Counted from the stretch's first letter, positions 9,265 through 21,481 are shown. The stretch: 64,000 nt of DNA from Mycolicibacterium chlorophenolicum (GCF_001044235.1 NZ_JYNL01000004.1:105735-169734); one strand, 5' to 3'. The notes: generated by a model not told the origin, from the letters alone. Translations and numbers: made by a program.

Positions 9265-9816
9265 TCAGGGCTGCGCGTGCAGGGTCCAGGCGTGCCCGCG
9301 GAAGTGCATCACGGTCGCACTGACCGGTGCGATGTCGATGCGCCAGAACGACTTCGGCGGCGCATCGATCACGACGAGCATCGCGGCGCGGATCACCGCC
9401 GGGTGGGTGACGGCGAGAACCCGGATCCGCTCGGCGGTCAGTGATTCCATCCAGCCGCGGACCCGCTCGATCAGGTCGACGACGGTCTCACCGCCGTGCG
9501 GCGCCTGCGCCGGGTCGGTGAGCCAGATCGCCAGTTCGGCGGGCGGCACCCGGCCCAGCACCTCGCCGCGCCACCGTCCGCAGTCCAGGTCGGCGAGCCG
9601 GGGTTCGATCTGCGGATGCGCGCCGAGCAGGTCGGCGGTCTGGATGGTCCGCGCCTCCGGACCGCAGTAGGCGCGGTCGGCGCCGCGCAGGTCGATCCCC
9701 GCGCCGACCTGCCTGCGTCCCAGTGCGTTTAGCGGTTCGTCGGTGGGAAATCGTCCGGCCGCCATCGCGTCGGTCATGCCGTGTGACACGAAGGTCAGCC
9801 GGACGACCTCACTCAC
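9265..9816 (-). CDS. Histidine phosphatase-superfamily protein in the B12-riboswitch operon
   Basis: Phosphoglycerate-mutase-fold protein, 183 residues from the GTG at 9816, which overlaps the end of cbtA by four bases (GTGA). The second catalytic region (AVTHPAVIR) and the QTA motif (ARTIQTAD) are present. The usual N-terminal RHG is SHG (FVSHGMTDA): the phospho-accepting His remains but the adjacent Arg is replaced. Placement as third gene behind a cobalamin riboswitch, after cbtB and cbtA, suggests a cobalamin-related role such as an alpha-ribazole-phosphate phosphatase. This is inference from context, and the altered motif weakens it. Confidence 0.8.
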   Translation of the reverse strand: MSEVVRLTFVSHGMTDAMAAGRFPTDEPLNALGRRQVGAGIDLRGADRAYCGPEARTIQTADLLGAHPQIEPRLADLDCGRWRGEVLGRVPPAELAIWLTDPAQAPHGGETVVDLIERVRGWMESLTAERIRVLAVTHPAVIRAAMLVVIDAPPKSFWRIDIAPVSATVMHFRGHAWTLHAQP

Positions 9817-10604
9817 GATGCGGAGACGACCTGCTTTCGCTCCCCGAGCAGACGCGACACCAGCGCGGCGAACACCAGTCCGATCGTCGCGTAGACGACG
9901 ACCTGCGTGCCGAGCGAGGCGAGCCGGAACTCGTAGAGCACGTCGGCCGGGAAACCGCCGTACAGGATCGTGCCCGCGTCGTCGACCAGCGGGCCCGGCG
10001 TCTCGTCGACCGTCGGCAACGCCAGCATCACCACGGCGACCGCGACGACGTACGCGCCGGCGGCCGCCAGCGTGGCGTTCCACCCGCCGAGCCGCCCCGC
10101 CAGTCGCCGCCCGAGGATCACCGCACCCACCAGCAGCGCGGCCGAGACCACCACCATCAGCAGGTAGAGCAGCGTGCGCTGGCGGATCGTCTCGTCCAGG
10201 CTGAGCGCCGGCGGGCTGGCCGGGTACTTCAGGAACGGCACGACGTAGAGGCTGAGCAGCATGCCGCCCGCGACGTAGACCGCCAGCAGGCGTGCGGAGA
10301 CGTCGCCCACCCGGCCGTAGGCCACCGCGAAGACGACGGCGAACAGCGCGCCGATCGCGACGCTGAACAGCAGCACACCCAGACCCATCCCGATGTTGGC
10401 CTGGATGGCGCGGCTGAAACCGCCGCCCGCCTCACCGTGGCTGTGTCCGCCGTGTTGCATCGCTTCGTGCGCGGCGCCGATGCCGTCCTCGTAGGCGATG
10501 GCCTTGTCGATCTGCGGCTCGACGAACAGCCGCGCGAAAAGAAACGCCAGCACACCGGCGACGGCGCCGGCCAGCAGGCCGCGCCCGATGATCTGTTTCT
10601 CCAT
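9813..10604 (-). CDS. cbtA: CbtA-family cobalt transporter subunit
   Basis: Integral membrane protein of 263 residues with about six hydrophobic segments. It is the larger partner of the predicted CbtAB cobalt uptake system. A His-rich loop (HGGHSHGE) after the first helix is a likely metal site. The segment LPTVDETPG and the C-terminal pair of helices are typical of the family. It lies 26 bases after cbtB and overlaps the downstream phosphatase by four bases, so the three genes form one operon controlled by the upstream cobalamin riboswitch. Confidence 0.88.
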   Translation of the reverse strand: MEKQIIGRGLLAGAVAGVLAFLFARLFVEPQIDKAIAYEDGIGAAHEAMQHGGHSHGEAGGGFSRAIQANIGMGLGVLLFSVAIGALFAVVFAVAYGRVGDVSARLLAVYVAGGMLLSLYVVPFLKYPASPPALSLDETIRQRTLLYLLMVVVSAALLVGAVILGRRLAGRLGGWNATLAAAGAYVVAVAVVMLALPTVDETPGPLVDDAGTILYGGFPADVLYEFRLASLGTQVVVYATIGLVFAALVSRLLGERKQVVSAS

Positions 10605-10630
10605 GTTCGGTTGTCCCCTGGGTCGCCGGG

Positions 10631-10846
10631 TCAGTGGCAGGGGAAGCCGAGCAGGTGCCGCCCGTCGTGCAGGAACTCGTGAATGGCGGTGTTCGAGCCG
10701 AACACGGACGTGGCGCCCTGATCCAGGCCGACGAAGTACAGCGTCAGCAGCGCGAAGAACGCCGTCAGCGACAGCCAGAGCACCGCCTTGGTGGCGGAGA
10801 AGTCGATGGCCTTCGCGCGTGTGGTGGGGGCGTGAGGAGCGGTCAT
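10631..10846 (-). CDS. cbtB: CbtB-family cobalt transporter subunit
   Basis: Small single-helix membrane protein (71 residues), the accessory subunit paired with CbtA. After one transmembrane helix (about 25-45) it ends in the metal-binding signature HEFLHDGRHLLGFPCH, with three His plus terminal Cys-His, diagnostic for CbtB. The start is ATG at 10846, preceded by GGAAAGGA. It is the first gene after the cobalamin riboswitch, so cobalt uptake should fall when B12 is plentiful. Confidence 0.9.
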   Translation of the reverse strand: MTAPHAPTTRAKAIDFSATKAVLWLSLTAFFALLTLYFVGLDQGATSVFGSNTAIHEFLHDGRHLLGFPCH

Positions 10847-10869
10847 GGTGAGTCCTTTCCGGGATTTCG

Positions 10870-10975
10870 CGTCCCAGTCGGCGGGTGCCGACGGCATCGG
10901 GTCTGACTGTTCACAGTGGCGCGACCGTTCTGGAGTCTCACCAGATTCCGATGTCCGTCGATGACAGAAGGGATC
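10870..10975 (-). promoter_or_regulatory. Cobalamin (B12) riboswitch upstream of cbtBA
   Basis: Read on the minus strand, the leader of cbtB contains the conserved B12-box blocks in order: GGAATCTGGTGAGACTCC, then GCCACTGTGA (10920-10911), then GTCAGACCCGATGCC (10907-10893). A six-base-stem hairpin (10892-10877, GTCGGC/GCCGAC) follows, about 30 bases before the cbtB ATG, and could act in the expression platform. There is no U-run, so control of translation is more likely than termination. Outer limits are approximate; the core blocks match well. Confidence 0.85.
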
Positions 10976-10982
10976 GTATGAC

Positions 10983-11017
10983 AAACGGGCGGCCACCGGT
11001 GAGGTGACCGCCCGTTT
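10983..11017 (-). terminator. Hairpin terminator after clpC1
   Basis: Perfect 10-base stem AAACGGGCGG/CCGCCCGTTT just past the clpC1 stop, with further pairing toward a short loop. The arms end in A/T runs on both sides. It separates clpC1 from the riboswitch-controlled operon downstream. Confidence 0.75.
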
Positions 11018-11031
11018 GGCGTGTGCGTGCG

Positions 11032-13575
<2,544 letters not shown>

Positions 13576-13801
13576 CCGTGGTTACCTGCTCTCCATCGCA
13601 TAGGTAGGCACACGCACGAGAAAGTGCTCTGCACCTGCCGTCCACTGTAATGGGCGGCGGCCCCGGGTGCCCCGCCTGTCGCCCCGGTTCACCGCTGGCT
13701 GAAACCGGCGATGGCAACGGGCGCGGATGCGGTGACCACCCGGCACTGCCCAGACCAACGCGTCGGGCCCGGATTTCGTTTCGTCCCGAGCACCCGGGTG
13801 A

Positions 13802-13818
13802 GTTCGCCGCGAGCGAAC
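13802..13818. promoter_or_regulatory. ClgR-like operator upstream of clpC1
   Basis: A perfect interrupted palindrome GTTCGC-CGCGA-GCGAAC sits in the 276-base spacer between lsr2 and clpC1, about 230 bases before the clpC1 start. The CGC-N5-GCG core with A/T flanks resembles the ClgR box known for actinobacterial clp genes, with one deviation at the centre. ClgR activates clpC1 in M. tuberculosis, which fits. No other strong signal stands out in this spacer. Confidence 0.55.
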
Positions 13819-13851
13819 GATCACCCCGGAAAGTGTGCCGGCAACGAGGCC

Positions 13852-14193
13852 TTACGTTGCCTCGTGGAACGCGTCGATGACGTCAGCGGGGATTCTGCCG
13901 CGAGTGGAGACGTTGTGACCGTTGCGGCGCGCCCACTCCCTGATTGCCGCGCTCTGCTCGCGGTCGATGGCGGCGCGACCCCGGCCGGTACCGACGGCGC
14001 GGCCGCGGCGACGGCCACCGACCCGGCGGCCCGCCTCGACCCACTGCTTGAGATCGTTGCGGAGTTTGGCGGCGTTCTTGGCGGACAGGTCGATCTCGTA
14101 ACTCACTCCGTCGAGACCGAATTCGACGGTCTCGTCGGCGGCGCCTTCACCGTCGAAATCGTCGACGAGGGTGACGGTGACTTTCTTGGCCAT
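13852..14193 (-). CDS. lsr2: Nucleoid-associated xenogeneic silencer Lsr2
   Basis: H-NS-like protein that bridges AT-rich DNA. The 113 residues show the N-terminal dimerisation strands ([12 protein letters not shown]), an acidic linker and a C-terminal DNA-binding domain ending in the AT-hook-like RGR of [12 protein letters not shown]. The start is the ATG at 14193; upstream in-frame codons add nothing conserved. It lies 115 bases after lysS on the same strand. That spacer is AT-richer than its surroundings, consistent with Lsr2 binding near its own gene (inference). Confidence 0.96.
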   Translation of the reverse strand: MAKKVTVTLVDDFDGEGAADETVEFGLDGVSYEIDLSAKNAAKLRNDLKQWVEAGRRVGGRRRGRAVGTGRGRAAIDREQSAAIREWARRNGHNVSTRGRIPADVIDAFHEAT

Positions 14194-14308
14194 GGCCAGT
14201 GCCCTTCTGTACGCGCTGCGCGACACAAATGCTCGCTAGGCTCCCAATCCCCGGCATCAATCTGCCATAAATGGGCAATCCATTCAACAACGCGACAATC
14301 GCGGCGGT

Positions 14309-15850
14309 TCAGTAGCCGTGCCGACGAACAATCGGGAACAAAACCGTCTCCCTAATGGACAGCCCTGTCAACGCCATGAGCAGGCGGTCGATGCCCATTC
14401 CGGTACCCGTTGTCGGGGGCATACCGTACTCGAGCGCGGACAGGAAATCCTCGTCGAGAGCCATTGCTTCGTCATCGCCCGCGGCCGCGGCGCGCGCTTG
14501 GGCCTCGAACCTTTCCCGCTGGATCACCGGATCGATGAGTTCGGAATAGCCGGTCGCGAGTTCGATGTGACGAATGTAGAGATCCCATTTTTCGGTGACG
14601 CCGTCGATACTGCGATGCTCGCGGGTCAGCGGTGTGGTCTCCACCGGGAAGTCGCGGACGAATGTCGGCGCCCACAAAGTGTCGCCGACCGCGTGCTCCC
14701 ACAGTTCCTCCACCAATTTCCCGTGCCCATATCCGCGATCACGGGGAATCTCGACACCGAGTCGGTCGGCGATCTGCCAGAGCCGTTCGGCGGAAGTCTG
14801 CGGCGTGATCTCCTCCCCGAGCGCTTCGGACAAAGACGGATACATTCCGATGCTGTCCCATTCGCCGTCGAGGTCGTAGACACTTCCGTCGGGCAAAGTC
14901 ACCTGGCGCGTGCCGATCGCCTCGTCGGCGACCTCCTGGATGAGTTCTCGCGTCACCTTCGCGGAATCGTCGTACGTACCGTAGGCCTGATAAGTCTCCA
15001 GCATCGCGAATTCGGGGGAATGGGTGGAATCGGCGCCTTCGTTTCGGAACACGCGATTCAACTCGAAAACCCGGTCGAAACCGCCGACGACGCAACGCTT
15101 GAGAAAAAGTTCCGGGGCAATGCGCAGATAAAGATCCGCGTCGAGCGCATTGGAGTGGGTGACGAACGGACGCGCCGCCGCGCCGCCGGCCAGCGTCTGC
15201 AGCATCGGGGTCTCGACCTCGAGGAAGCCCCGCCGCTCCAGCGCCGAGCGCACGGCCCGCACGACCGCGATGCGCTGGCGGGCGATGGTGCGCGCCTCGG
15301 GGCGCACGATGAGATCCACGTAGCGCTGCCGCACCCGTGCCTCTTCGCTCATCTCCTTGTGCGCCACCGGCAGCGGCCGCAACGACTTGGACGCGATTTG
15401 CCAGGAGTCGGCCAGCACAGACAATTCGCCGCGCCGCGAACTGATGACCTCCCCGTGCACGAACACGATGTCGCCGAGATCGACGTCGGCCTTCCACGCG
15501 TCGAGTGATTCCTGGCCGACGCGGTCCAGGCTGATCATCGCCTGCAGCTGAGTGCCGTCGCCCTCCTGCAACGTCGCGAAGCACAGCTTGCCGGAGTTAC
15601 GGGCGAAGATGACCCGGCCCGACACCCCGACCAGCGTGCCGGTGGTCTCGTCGGCGGCGAGCGCGGGGAACGCCTGGCGCACCTCGGCGAGGGTGTGGGT
15701 GCGCGCCACCTCGACGGGGTAGGGCTCGCGACCCTCGTCGAGCAACTTCTGGCGCTTCGCCTGACGGATCCGGAACTGCTCGGGGATGTCGTCGGGGATG
15801 TCCTCGGAGTTGCCGCTGGCCAGATCTGCGTTGCCGGATTCGTCGGTCAC
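14309..15850 (-). CDS. lysS: Lysyl-tRNA synthetase, class II
   Basis: Charges tRNA-Lys. The 513-residue protein has the N-terminal OB-fold anticodon domain (about 60-180) and the class II catalytic core. Motif 2 appears as [14 protein letters not shown] and motif 3 as [15 protein letters not shown] near the C-terminus. It starts at GTG 15850, 23 bases from the divergent deaminase-like gene. The protein is full length with no MprF-like membrane part, so this is the housekeeping LysS rather than LysX. Codon use and composition match the neighbours, apart from a slightly AT-richer 3' part around 14300-15100. Confidence 0.96.
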   Translation of the reverse strand: MTDESGNADLASGNSEDIPDDIPEQFRIRQAKRQKLLDEGREPYPVEVARTHTLAEVRQAFPALAADETTGTLVGVSGRVIFARNSGKLCFATLQEGDGTQLQAMISLDRVGQESLDAWKADVDLGDIVFVHGEVISSRRGELSVLADSWQIASKSLRPLPVAHKEMSEEARVRQRYVDLIVRPEARTIARQRIAVVRAVRSALERRGFLEVETPMLQTLAGGAAARPFVTHSNALDADLYLRIAPELFLKRCVVGGFDRVFELNRVFRNEGADSTHSPEFAMLETYQAYGTYDDSAKVTRELIQEVADEAIGTRQVTLPDGSVYDLDGEWDSIGMYPSLSEALGEEITPQTSAERLWQIADRLGVEIPRDRGYGHGKLVEELWEHAVGDTLWAPTFVRDFPVETTPLTREHRSIDGVTEKWDLYIRHIELATGYSELIDPVIQRERFEAQARAAAAGDDEAMALDEDFLSALEYGMPPTTGTGMGIDRLLMALTGLSIRETVLFPIVRRHGY

Positions 15851-15873
15851 GACGTGCCAGCTTAAATGAACGG

Positions 15874-17097
15874 ATGACCGTGCCCGCAGCTGCCGACGAG
15901 CCGCTGGACTGGCGCTTCAAGGGCGTCCCGGTGCAGTGGTGGGGTCGCACGGCCGCCGAGATCGTCGCCGAGGGACCCCGGTGGTCCGACGACGACGCCC
16001 CCGGCCCGGTCTGCGTGCTGCGCGCCGAGGCGCTGACGCACAACCTCGAGACGATGGCGGCGTGGTGCCGACAGCGCGGTGTGGAGTTGGCTCCACACGG
16101 CAAGACGCACATGGCGCCGCAGCTGGCCGACCGCCAGCTCGCGGCGGGCGCAAGTGCGATCACCGTCGCCACCGTGGCGCAGGCCGCGGTCTACCGGGCC
16201 TTCGGGGTGGCGTCGCTGGTCCTGGCGGGCGAACTCGTGGACCGCGCCGGGCTGGCCTGGGTGGGCGCCGAGCTGGACTCCGACCCGCAGCTGACGTTCA
16301 CGTGCTGGGTGGACTCGGTGCGCGGCGTGGAGCTGATGACGGCGGGGCTGGCCGGCACGAGCCGCCCGGTCGACGTGTGCGTCGAGGTGGGGATTCCCGG
16401 CGGCCGCAGCGGCTGCCGCGACCGCGCCGAGATCGACGCCGTCGCCCGTGCCGTCGCCGCCTCCCCGCGGCTGCGGCTGGCGGGCGTCGCCGGATACGAG
16501 GCGGCCGTCGGCCAGACGCTGGCGCCGCAGGAACAGGATGTGGTGGCCGAGCACCTGCGGCTGCTGCGCGCGACGGCGATCGGGCTGGCGCCGCTGGTAC
16601 AGACCGAGTCGATGATGGTCAGCGCGGGCGGGAGCACCTACTTCGACGCCGTCGCCGACGCGCTGACCGGGTGGGCCGGCGACCTCCCGGTGCGCACGGT
16701 GCTGCGCAGTGGGTGCTACCTGACCCACGATCACGGGATCTACCAGCGGACGTCGCCGCTGACCCGGGACGGTGGCGACGCGCTGCGGCCCGCGTTCGAG
16801 GTGCGCGCGGCGGTGGTGTCCCGGCCGGAACCGGAGCTGGCGGTGGTCGCGATGGGCCGGCGTGACGTCGGATTCGACCAGGGGCTGCCGGTGCCGCTCG
16901 ATCTGCCCGGCAGCGCGCTGACCACGCTGTACGACCAGCACGCCAATCTGCGGCTCGGCGGCTTCGACAGCGCCGACGTCGGACAGTGGCTGCGGTTCGG
17001 GATCTCGCACCCCTGCACCGTGTTCGACAAGTGGCGGCTGATCCCCGTGCTCGACGCCGGGGACCGCGTCGTCGACCTGATCCGGACGTACTTCTGA
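15874..17097 (+). CDS. D-serine deaminase-like PLP enzyme (alanine-racemase fold)
   Basis: Fold-type III PLP enzyme of 407 residues. The PLP lysine sits in PHGKTHMAP near residue 70, and the C-terminal D-serine-dehydratase-like domain ends in a metal-binding His-Pro-Cys ([11 protein letters not shown]). This pattern is shared by D-serine dehydratases and D-threonine aldolases, so a D-amino-acid lyase acting with PLP and a divalent metal is likely; the exact substrate is not readable. It stands alone on the plus strand, between lysS and the convergent coaX, which ends one base away. M. tuberculosis has Rv3599c near this point, which differs. Confidence 0.85.
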   Translation: MTVPAAADEPLDWRFKGVPVQWWGRTAAEIVAEGPRWSDDDAPGPVCVLRAEALTHNLETMAAWCRQRGVELAPHGKTHMAPQLADRQLAAGASAITVATVAQAAVYRAFGVASLVLAGELVDRAGLAWVGAELDSDPQLTFTCWVDSVRGVELMTAGLAGTSRPVDVCVEVGIPGGRSGCRDRAEIDAVARAVAASPRLRLAGVAGYEAAVGQTLAPQEQDVVAEHLRLLRATAIGLAPLVQTESMMVSAGGSTYFDAVADALTGWAGDLPVRTVLRSGCYLTHDHGIYQRTSPLTRDGGDALRPAFEVRAAVVSRPEPELAVVAMGRRDVGFDQGLPVPLDLPGSALTTLYDQHANLRLGGFDSADVGQWLRFGISHPCTVFDKWRLIPVLDAGDRVVDLIRTYF

Positions 17098-17913
17098 CTA
17101 GCGGGCCTGCTTGAGCTTGCCCCGCTGACCGTCACGGTTGCGTTCGAACACCAGCCGCAGCCCGTCCAGCGTCAGGTGCCGGTCGTAGTGTTCGACGGTC
17201 CGCAGATCGGGCAGCACCAGCGGCGCGGTGTGGCCGGTGGCCACCACCGCGACGTCGTCGCCGCCGAAACCCTCGACGTCCTCGCGCACCCGGCTGACCA
17301 GACCGTCCACCAGGCCGGCGAACCCGAACACCGCACCGGCCTGCATGCATTCGACGGTGTTCTTGCCGACCACCGAGCGCGGCCGGGTCAGCTCGACGCG
17401 CCGCAGGGCCGCCGACCGGGCGGCTGCGGCGTCCGAGGACACCTGCACGCCGGGGGCGATCGCACCGCCGAGGAACTCGCCCCGGGCCGACACGACGTCC
17501 ACGCAGATCGACGACCCGAAGTCGACGACGATCGCGGCCGTGCCGTACTTCTGGTACGCGGCAAGGCAATTGACGATGCGGTCGGCCCCGACCTCCTTGG
17601 GGTTGTCGACCAGCAGCGGGATCCCGGTGCGCACACCGGGTTCGATCAGCACGTGCGGCACCGAAGGCCAGTACTGCTCGAGCATCACCCGAACCTCGTG
17701 GAGCACCGATGGCACCGTCGACAGGCCCGCCGCGCCGGTGAGCCGCTCGGCGTCGTCACCGATCAACCCGTCGATGGTCAGCGCGAGCTCGTCGGCGGTG
17801 ACCTCGGATTCGGTGCGGATCCGCCAGTGCGACACCACCTTGGCGTGGTCGCCGGTGCCGGAGATCAGGCCGACGACGGTGTGGGTGTTACGGACGTCGA
17901 TCGCAAGGAGCAC
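17098..17913 (-). CDS. coaX: Type III pantothenate kinase CoaX
   Basis: Phosphorylates pantothenate, the first committed step to coenzyme A. The 271-residue ASKHA-fold protein begins with the P-loop-like [14 protein letters not shown] and contains [10 protein letters not shown] and the acidic [12 protein letters not shown] segment expected for CoaX. GTG start at 17913, six bases after panD. As the last gene of the panC-panD-coaX run, it completes a local pantothenate-to-CoA segment. Mycobacteria also carry the type I kinase CoaA elsewhere, and in M. tuberculosis CoaX appears inactive, so activity should not be assumed. Confidence 0.93.
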   Translation of the reverse strand: MLLAIDVRNTHTVVGLISGTGDHAKVVSHWRIRTESEVTADELALTIDGLIGDDAERLTGAAGLSTVPSVLHEVRVMLEQYWPSVPHVLIEPGVRTGIPLLVDNPKEVGADRIVNCLAAYQKYGTAAIVVDFGSSICVDVVSARGEFLGGAIAPGVQVSSDAAAARSAALRRVELTRPRSVVGKNTVECMQAGAVFGFAGLVDGLVSRVREDVEGFGGDDVAVVATGHTAPLVLPDLRTVEHYDRHLTLDGLRLVFERNRDGQRGKLKQAR

Positions 17914-17919
17914 CGCAGA

Positions 17920-18327
17920 TCACCGGGCCGACAACAGGTCTGGCGCGCCGGCCGGCGCGTGGGCTGGATCGTTGCCGAGCTCGACCATGCGGTTGTCGGC
18001 ATCGACGAACACCACCCGCGGCTGCAGTGCCCTGGCTTCGGCGTCGTCGACCACCGCGTAGGCGATCAGGATCACCAGATCTCCGGGATGCACCAGATGA
18101 GCTGCGGCGCCGTTGATTCCGATGACACCGCTGCCACGCTCGCCGGTGATCACATAGGTGACCAGCCGGGCGCCGTTGTCGACGTCGACGATGGTGACCT
18201 GCTCCCCCTCGATCAGATCGGCGGCCTCCATCAGGTCCGCGTCGACCGTCACCGATCCCACATAGTGCAGATCGGCCTGCGTCGCGGTGGCGCGATGGAT
18301 CTTGCTCTTGAGCATCGTGCGGAACAT
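17920..18327 (-). CDS. panD: Aspartate 1-decarboxylase PanD (pyruvoyl enzyme)
   Basis: Makes beta-alanine from aspartate for pantothenate. The proenzyme (135 residues) cleaves itself at the Gly-Ser pair visible in [11 protein letters not shown] to form the pyruvoyl group. [16 protein letters not shown] and the C-terminal flexible tail, the region linked to pyrazinoic-acid action in M. tuberculosis, are present. ATG at 18327 overlaps the panC stop (TGATG), indicating translational coupling. The residue before Ala-Asp in the ATQAD stretch is Gln where M. tuberculosis has Cys. Confidence 0.95.
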   Translation of the reverse strand: MFRTMLKSKIHRATATQADLHYVGSVTVDADLMEAADLIEGEQVTIVDVDNGARLVTYVITGERGSGVIGINGAAAHLVHPGDLVILIAYAVVDDAEARALQPRVVFVDADNRMVELGNDPAHAPAGAPDLLSAR

Positions 18328-19271
18328 CAATTCCTCCAGGGCAATTCGTGGCTGTCACCGCTGGGGGTGCGGGGATGGCCGTCGATGCCGGCGCTGGCGC
18401 CGACGTCGATCGCGATGTTGTCGAGCAGGCGGGTGGCGCCGAGCTTGGCGGCGATCAGCATCCGTGCGGGGCCCTCGGCGGGAGCCGGCCCGAGCATCGG
18501 GTCGCGCACCTCCAGGTAGTCCAGCGCGAGTGCGGGCACCTCGTCGAGCACAGCGCGGGCGGCGTCCAGGGCGGCGGGCACCCCGGTGGCGGCGGCGTAC
18601 ATGCCGGCCAGCAGCGCCGCGGACAGCGCCCCGGCCTGCTCGCGCTGCACGGGGTCGAGGTAGCGGTTGCGCGACGACATCGCCAGCCCGTCGGCCTCGC
18701 GCACGATCGGGACGCCGATCACCTCGATGCCGAGATCGAGGTCGGTGACCATCTGCCGGATCAGCGTCAGCTGCTGATAGTCCTTCTCGCCGAAGTAGGC
18801 GCGGTCGGGATGCACGGTGTTGAACAGCTTCAGCACCACGGTCAGCACACCCGCGAAATGCGTTGGCCGCGACGCACCTTCGAGTTCGGCCCCCAGCGGC
18901 CCGGGCACCACGGTGGTGCGCCGTCCCTGCGGGTACATGTCGTCCTCGGTCGGGGTGAACGCGATCTGCACGCCCTCGGCCCGCAGCGCGTCGAGGTCGT
19001 CGTCGAGGGTGCGCGGATAGGCGTCGAGATCCTCACCGGCGCCGAACTGCAGCGGGTTGACGAAGATCGACACCACCACCACCGCCCCCTGCACGCGCTT
19101 GGCGGCGCGGATCAGCGTGAGGTGTCCCTCGTGCAGGGCGCCCATCGTCGGCACGAGCACGATCCGGCGGCCCGTCGCGCGCAGCGCCCGCGTCACATCG
19201 GAGACATCGCGCGGCCGCGCGTACACGTTCAGGTGACCGGCCGAGAACTTCGGCGCCCTACCGGTGATCAT
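18327..19271 (-). CDS. panC: Pantothenate synthetase PanC
   Basis: Joins pantoate and beta-alanine using ATP. The 314-residue protein has the nucleotidyl-transferase HIGH-type motif in MGALHEGHL, the pantoate site VNPLQFG, the EKDYQQL loop, and the KMSKS-equivalent region [12 protein letters not shown] at 19271 overlaps the upstream DUF2520 gene by four bases (ATGA). It is full length. The gene order DUF2520-panC-panD-coaX is conserved with M. tuberculosis Rv3603c-Rv3600c. Confidence 0.96.
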   Translation of the reverse strand: MITGRAPKFSAGHLNVYARPRDVSDVTRALRATGRRIVLVPTMGALHEGHLTLIRAAKRVQGAVVVVSIFVNPLQFGAGEDLDAYPRTLDDDLDALRAEGVQIAFTPTEDDMYPQGRRTTVVPGPLGAELEGASRPTHFAGVLTVVLKLFNTVHPDRAYFGEKDYQQLTLIRQMVTDLDLGIEVIGVPIVREADGLAMSSRNRYLDPVQREQAGALSAALLAGMYAAATGVPAALDAARAVLDEVPALALDYLEVRDPMLGPAPAEGPARMLIAAKLGATRLLDNIAIDVGASAGIDGHPRTPSGDSHELPWRN

Positions 19272-20215
19272 CGTCGTTCCGCCTCCGCCAACACGTCGAG
19301 GACAGCGCGCGGGGCCCGGGCCCGCTGCGCCGTCCGCCACGAATTCGTTCGATACGCCTCTGCCAGTTCGTGATCCACCTCGTCGAGCGCCTCGAGATGG
19401 GCGGCGACGGCGCGCGCGTCGCCGCGGGCCACCGGGCCCGTCAGCGCGCGCTGCCCGCGCCCCAGCGCGTTGTCCAGCGACGCCCGCGCCAGCGGGCCGA
19501 TGATCCGCTCGGCCAGCCCGCCCGGCGCATCGGCGACGAGATCCTGACCCAGGAGCTCCTGACCGCTCAGCGCCGCCCGCAACGCCTCGAGCGCGTCGAG
19601 CACCACGGTCACCACGTGATTGCTGCCGTGTGCGAGCGCCGCGTGATAGAGCGTGCGAGCGTCCTCGCGCACCCGGAACGGCTCCCCGCCGATCTCGAGC
19701 ACCAGCGACTGCGCGATCGCGTACCCGATCTCGTCGGCCGCGGTGATCCCGAAGCAGGTGCCCCGCAGCCGATCGACGTCTTCGTCGGTGCCGGCGAACG
19801 TCATCGCCGGATGGATGGCCAGCGTGATGCAGCCGCGCTCGGCCAGCGGCGCCAGCACCGCGATGCCGTTGGCACCCGACGTGTGCGCCACGATCGTGTT
19901 GGGCCGCACGGCACCGGTGGCCGCCAACCCCGCGACCAGGTCGGCCAGCTCGGCGTCGGGAACGGCCAGCAGCAGCAGCTCGGCGCGCGCGGCGACCTCG
20001 TCGACCGGCAGCACGGGCGTGTCGGGCAGCCACCGCGCGGCGCGGGCCCGCGACGCGTTCGACACGGCGGCGCACCCGGCGACGACGTGTTCGGCACGCT
20101 CGAGGGCCGCGCCGAGGGCAGAGCCCACCCGGCCGGCCGAGAGGACACCGACGGTGAGCCGGGCGGGGCGGAGCCCGTCGTGGGGGGCATTCCCACCGAC
20201 CGGGGGCTGCACCAT
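19268..20215 (-). CDS. Rossmann-fold DUF2520 protein, possible ketopantoate-reductase-like
   Basis: NAD(P)-binding oxidoreductase-like protein of 315 residues, orthologous in position to Rv3603c. The dinucleotide motif is a loose [11 protein letters not shown] near residue 25, followed by a Rossmann domain (to about 170) and a helical DUF2520 C-terminal domain containing the conserved HGSNHVV. The architecture resembles 6-phosphogluconate-dehydrogenase-fold reductases such as ketopantoate reductase. Being translationally coupled to panC, it is a candidate for the pantoate-forming step; that is inference from context and fold, not shown by sequence. Confidence 0.8.
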   Translation of the reverse strand: MVQPPVGGNAPHDGLRPARLTVGVLSAGRVGSALGAALERAEHVVAGCAAVSNASRARAARWLPDTPVLPVDEVAARAELLLLAVPDAELADLVAGLAATGAVRPNTIVAHTSGANGIAVLAPLAERGCITLAIHPAMTFAGTDEDVDRLRGTCFGITAADEIGYAIAQSLVLEIGGEPFRVREDARTLYHAALAHGSNHVVTVVLDALEALRAALSGQELLGQDLVADAPGGLAERIIGPLARASLDNALGRGQRALTGPVARGDARAVAAHLEALDEVDHELAEAYRTNSWRTAQRARAPRAVLDVLAEAERR

Positions 20216-20305
20216 TGCAGACGACCTCGCTGGTTGTCGAAGGTTTCGTTCCGGTCCCGCGGGCGGGTACCGGACGGTCGGCCACAGCCTAACGCAGCGC
20301 CGAGA

Positions 20306-21481
20306 TCAGTCCTCGCGGCGTCGGCGCCGGCCTCCGCCCGACGGCGTGGCCTGCAGCCGCGCCAGCAGTTCGGCGACCGACTGGCCACCGGTGTGGGCGC
20401 CTCCGTCCCCGTCGTCGTCGGTCTCCTCGGGGACCGGCTCGGGTTCGGGCGTCTCGGCGGCCGACGACGAGTGCCGGCCCCGCGGGGGCTCGGGCTCGGG
20501 TTCCGATTCGGGTGCGCGCCTGCGTCCGACGTACTCCGGCCCGGTGCCGTTCACCGGCGGAGCGACCCAGTTGCTGCCCGGCTCGCCGGCCGGGATGAAG
20601 CGCCCCTCGGCGGGCGCCGGCTCCCACTGGGAGACGGGTTCGGGTTCGGGCGCCGGTTCCGGCGGAGGCGGGGGCGGGGGCGGGGGTGACGCCTGCGGCG
20701 GCAGCCACGGGAACTGCGGTGGCGGCGGCGGTGTCTCGGGGGGCGGCGGGGGCGGCGGAGGCGCCCACGGTCCCGGGGCGGGTTCACGCTCGCCGGCGCG
20801 CCGGTGCGCACCCCCGGCGGGCTCCGCGGCGGGCGGCCAGTTCTCCTCCGGCGGGTGCGGCTCGGCGGGGACGTCGATGATCGGGCTCTCCTCGGTGTCC
20901 GGGGAGTGGTCGTCGATCTCGTGGAGGATCGCGGTCTCCTCGGCGTCGATGCGGCTGCTGCGCACCCGGCCGGCGCCCTCGGGGCGAGGCCCCCACTCGG
21001 TCAGCGACGGCGGCGCGGCCCGATCGGTCTCGATCGCCGGCCGGTGCGACAGGTCGGCGTCGAACAGATACTCCAGATTGGCGCGCAGCGCGGCCAACTC
21101 GGCGCGCAGCGCGGCCACCTCGTCGGCGGACTGGGCACGCAACTCGGCGGCGAGCTCGCGGCGCAGGTGCGACTCGACGGACAACTCGTATTCGCGACGC
21201 GCCGAGATCTCCCGTTCCAGCTGCAGGTCGTAGACCAGCTTGAGGTCACGCACCTTCGCCTGGTCGGTGTCGCTCTGCCGCCGGTAGATCACCGACACGA
21301 ACGCAGCGACCACCGCCGCCCACAGCGCCAGGATCACAGCAAGCTTGAGCAGCTCGACCCGATTGGTGAAAACCAAGGCAGAACTGGCGGCGATCGCAAG
21401 CACCAGCAAAGCCGTCGTGAGGATCCAACCGGGCCGACGAGCACCGCGCCGGATCCTGGCGCCGCGGGTCGGATCGGTCAT
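20306..21481 (-). CDS. Proline-rich membrane protein, Rv3604c-like
   Basis: Conserved mycobacterial protein of unknown function, 391 residues. Two hydrophobic helices near the N-terminus (about 18-37 and 45-65) precede a coiled-coil-like stretch with Glu/Arg/Leu repeats (about 75-140). A long disordered Pro/Glu tail follows, with poly-Pro runs up to nine or ten residues, ending in RRRRRED. The ATG at 21481 begins exactly where the family begins; the longer open frame upstream is a frame artefact. The layout recalls cell-envelope scaffold proteins, but no partner can be named from sequence. Confidence 0.8.
   Translation of the reverse strand: MTDPTRGARIRRGARRPGWILTTALLVLAIAASSALVFTNRVELLKLAVILALWAAVVAAFVSVIYRRQSDTDQAKVRDLKLVYDLQLEREISARREYELSVESHLRRELAAELRAQSADEVAALRAELAALRANLEYLFDADLSHRPAIETDRAAPPSLTEWGPRPEGAGRVRSSRIDAEETAILHEIDDHSPDTEESPIIDVPAEPHPPEENWPPAAEPAGGAHRRAGEREPAPGPWAPPPPPPPPETPPPPPQFPWLPPQASPPPPPPPPPEPAPEPEPVSQWEPAPAEGRFIPAGEPGSNWVAPPVNGTGPEYVGRRRAPESEPEPEPPRGRHSSSAAETPEPEPVPEETDDDGDGGAHTGGQSVAELLARLQATPSGGGRRRRRED

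Noticed and set aside
18327..20285. A 652-codon frame fusing panC to an upstream region
   Set aside because: The part before the ATG at 19271 is the wrong frame of the DUF2520 gene; panC alone has normal length and start.
20530..20790. Proline-codon repeats that resemble a tandem repeat array
   Set aside because: They encode poly-Pro and Pro-Glu tracts of the Rv3604c-like tail in frame; no fixed repeat unit, so not a CRISPR or satellite array.
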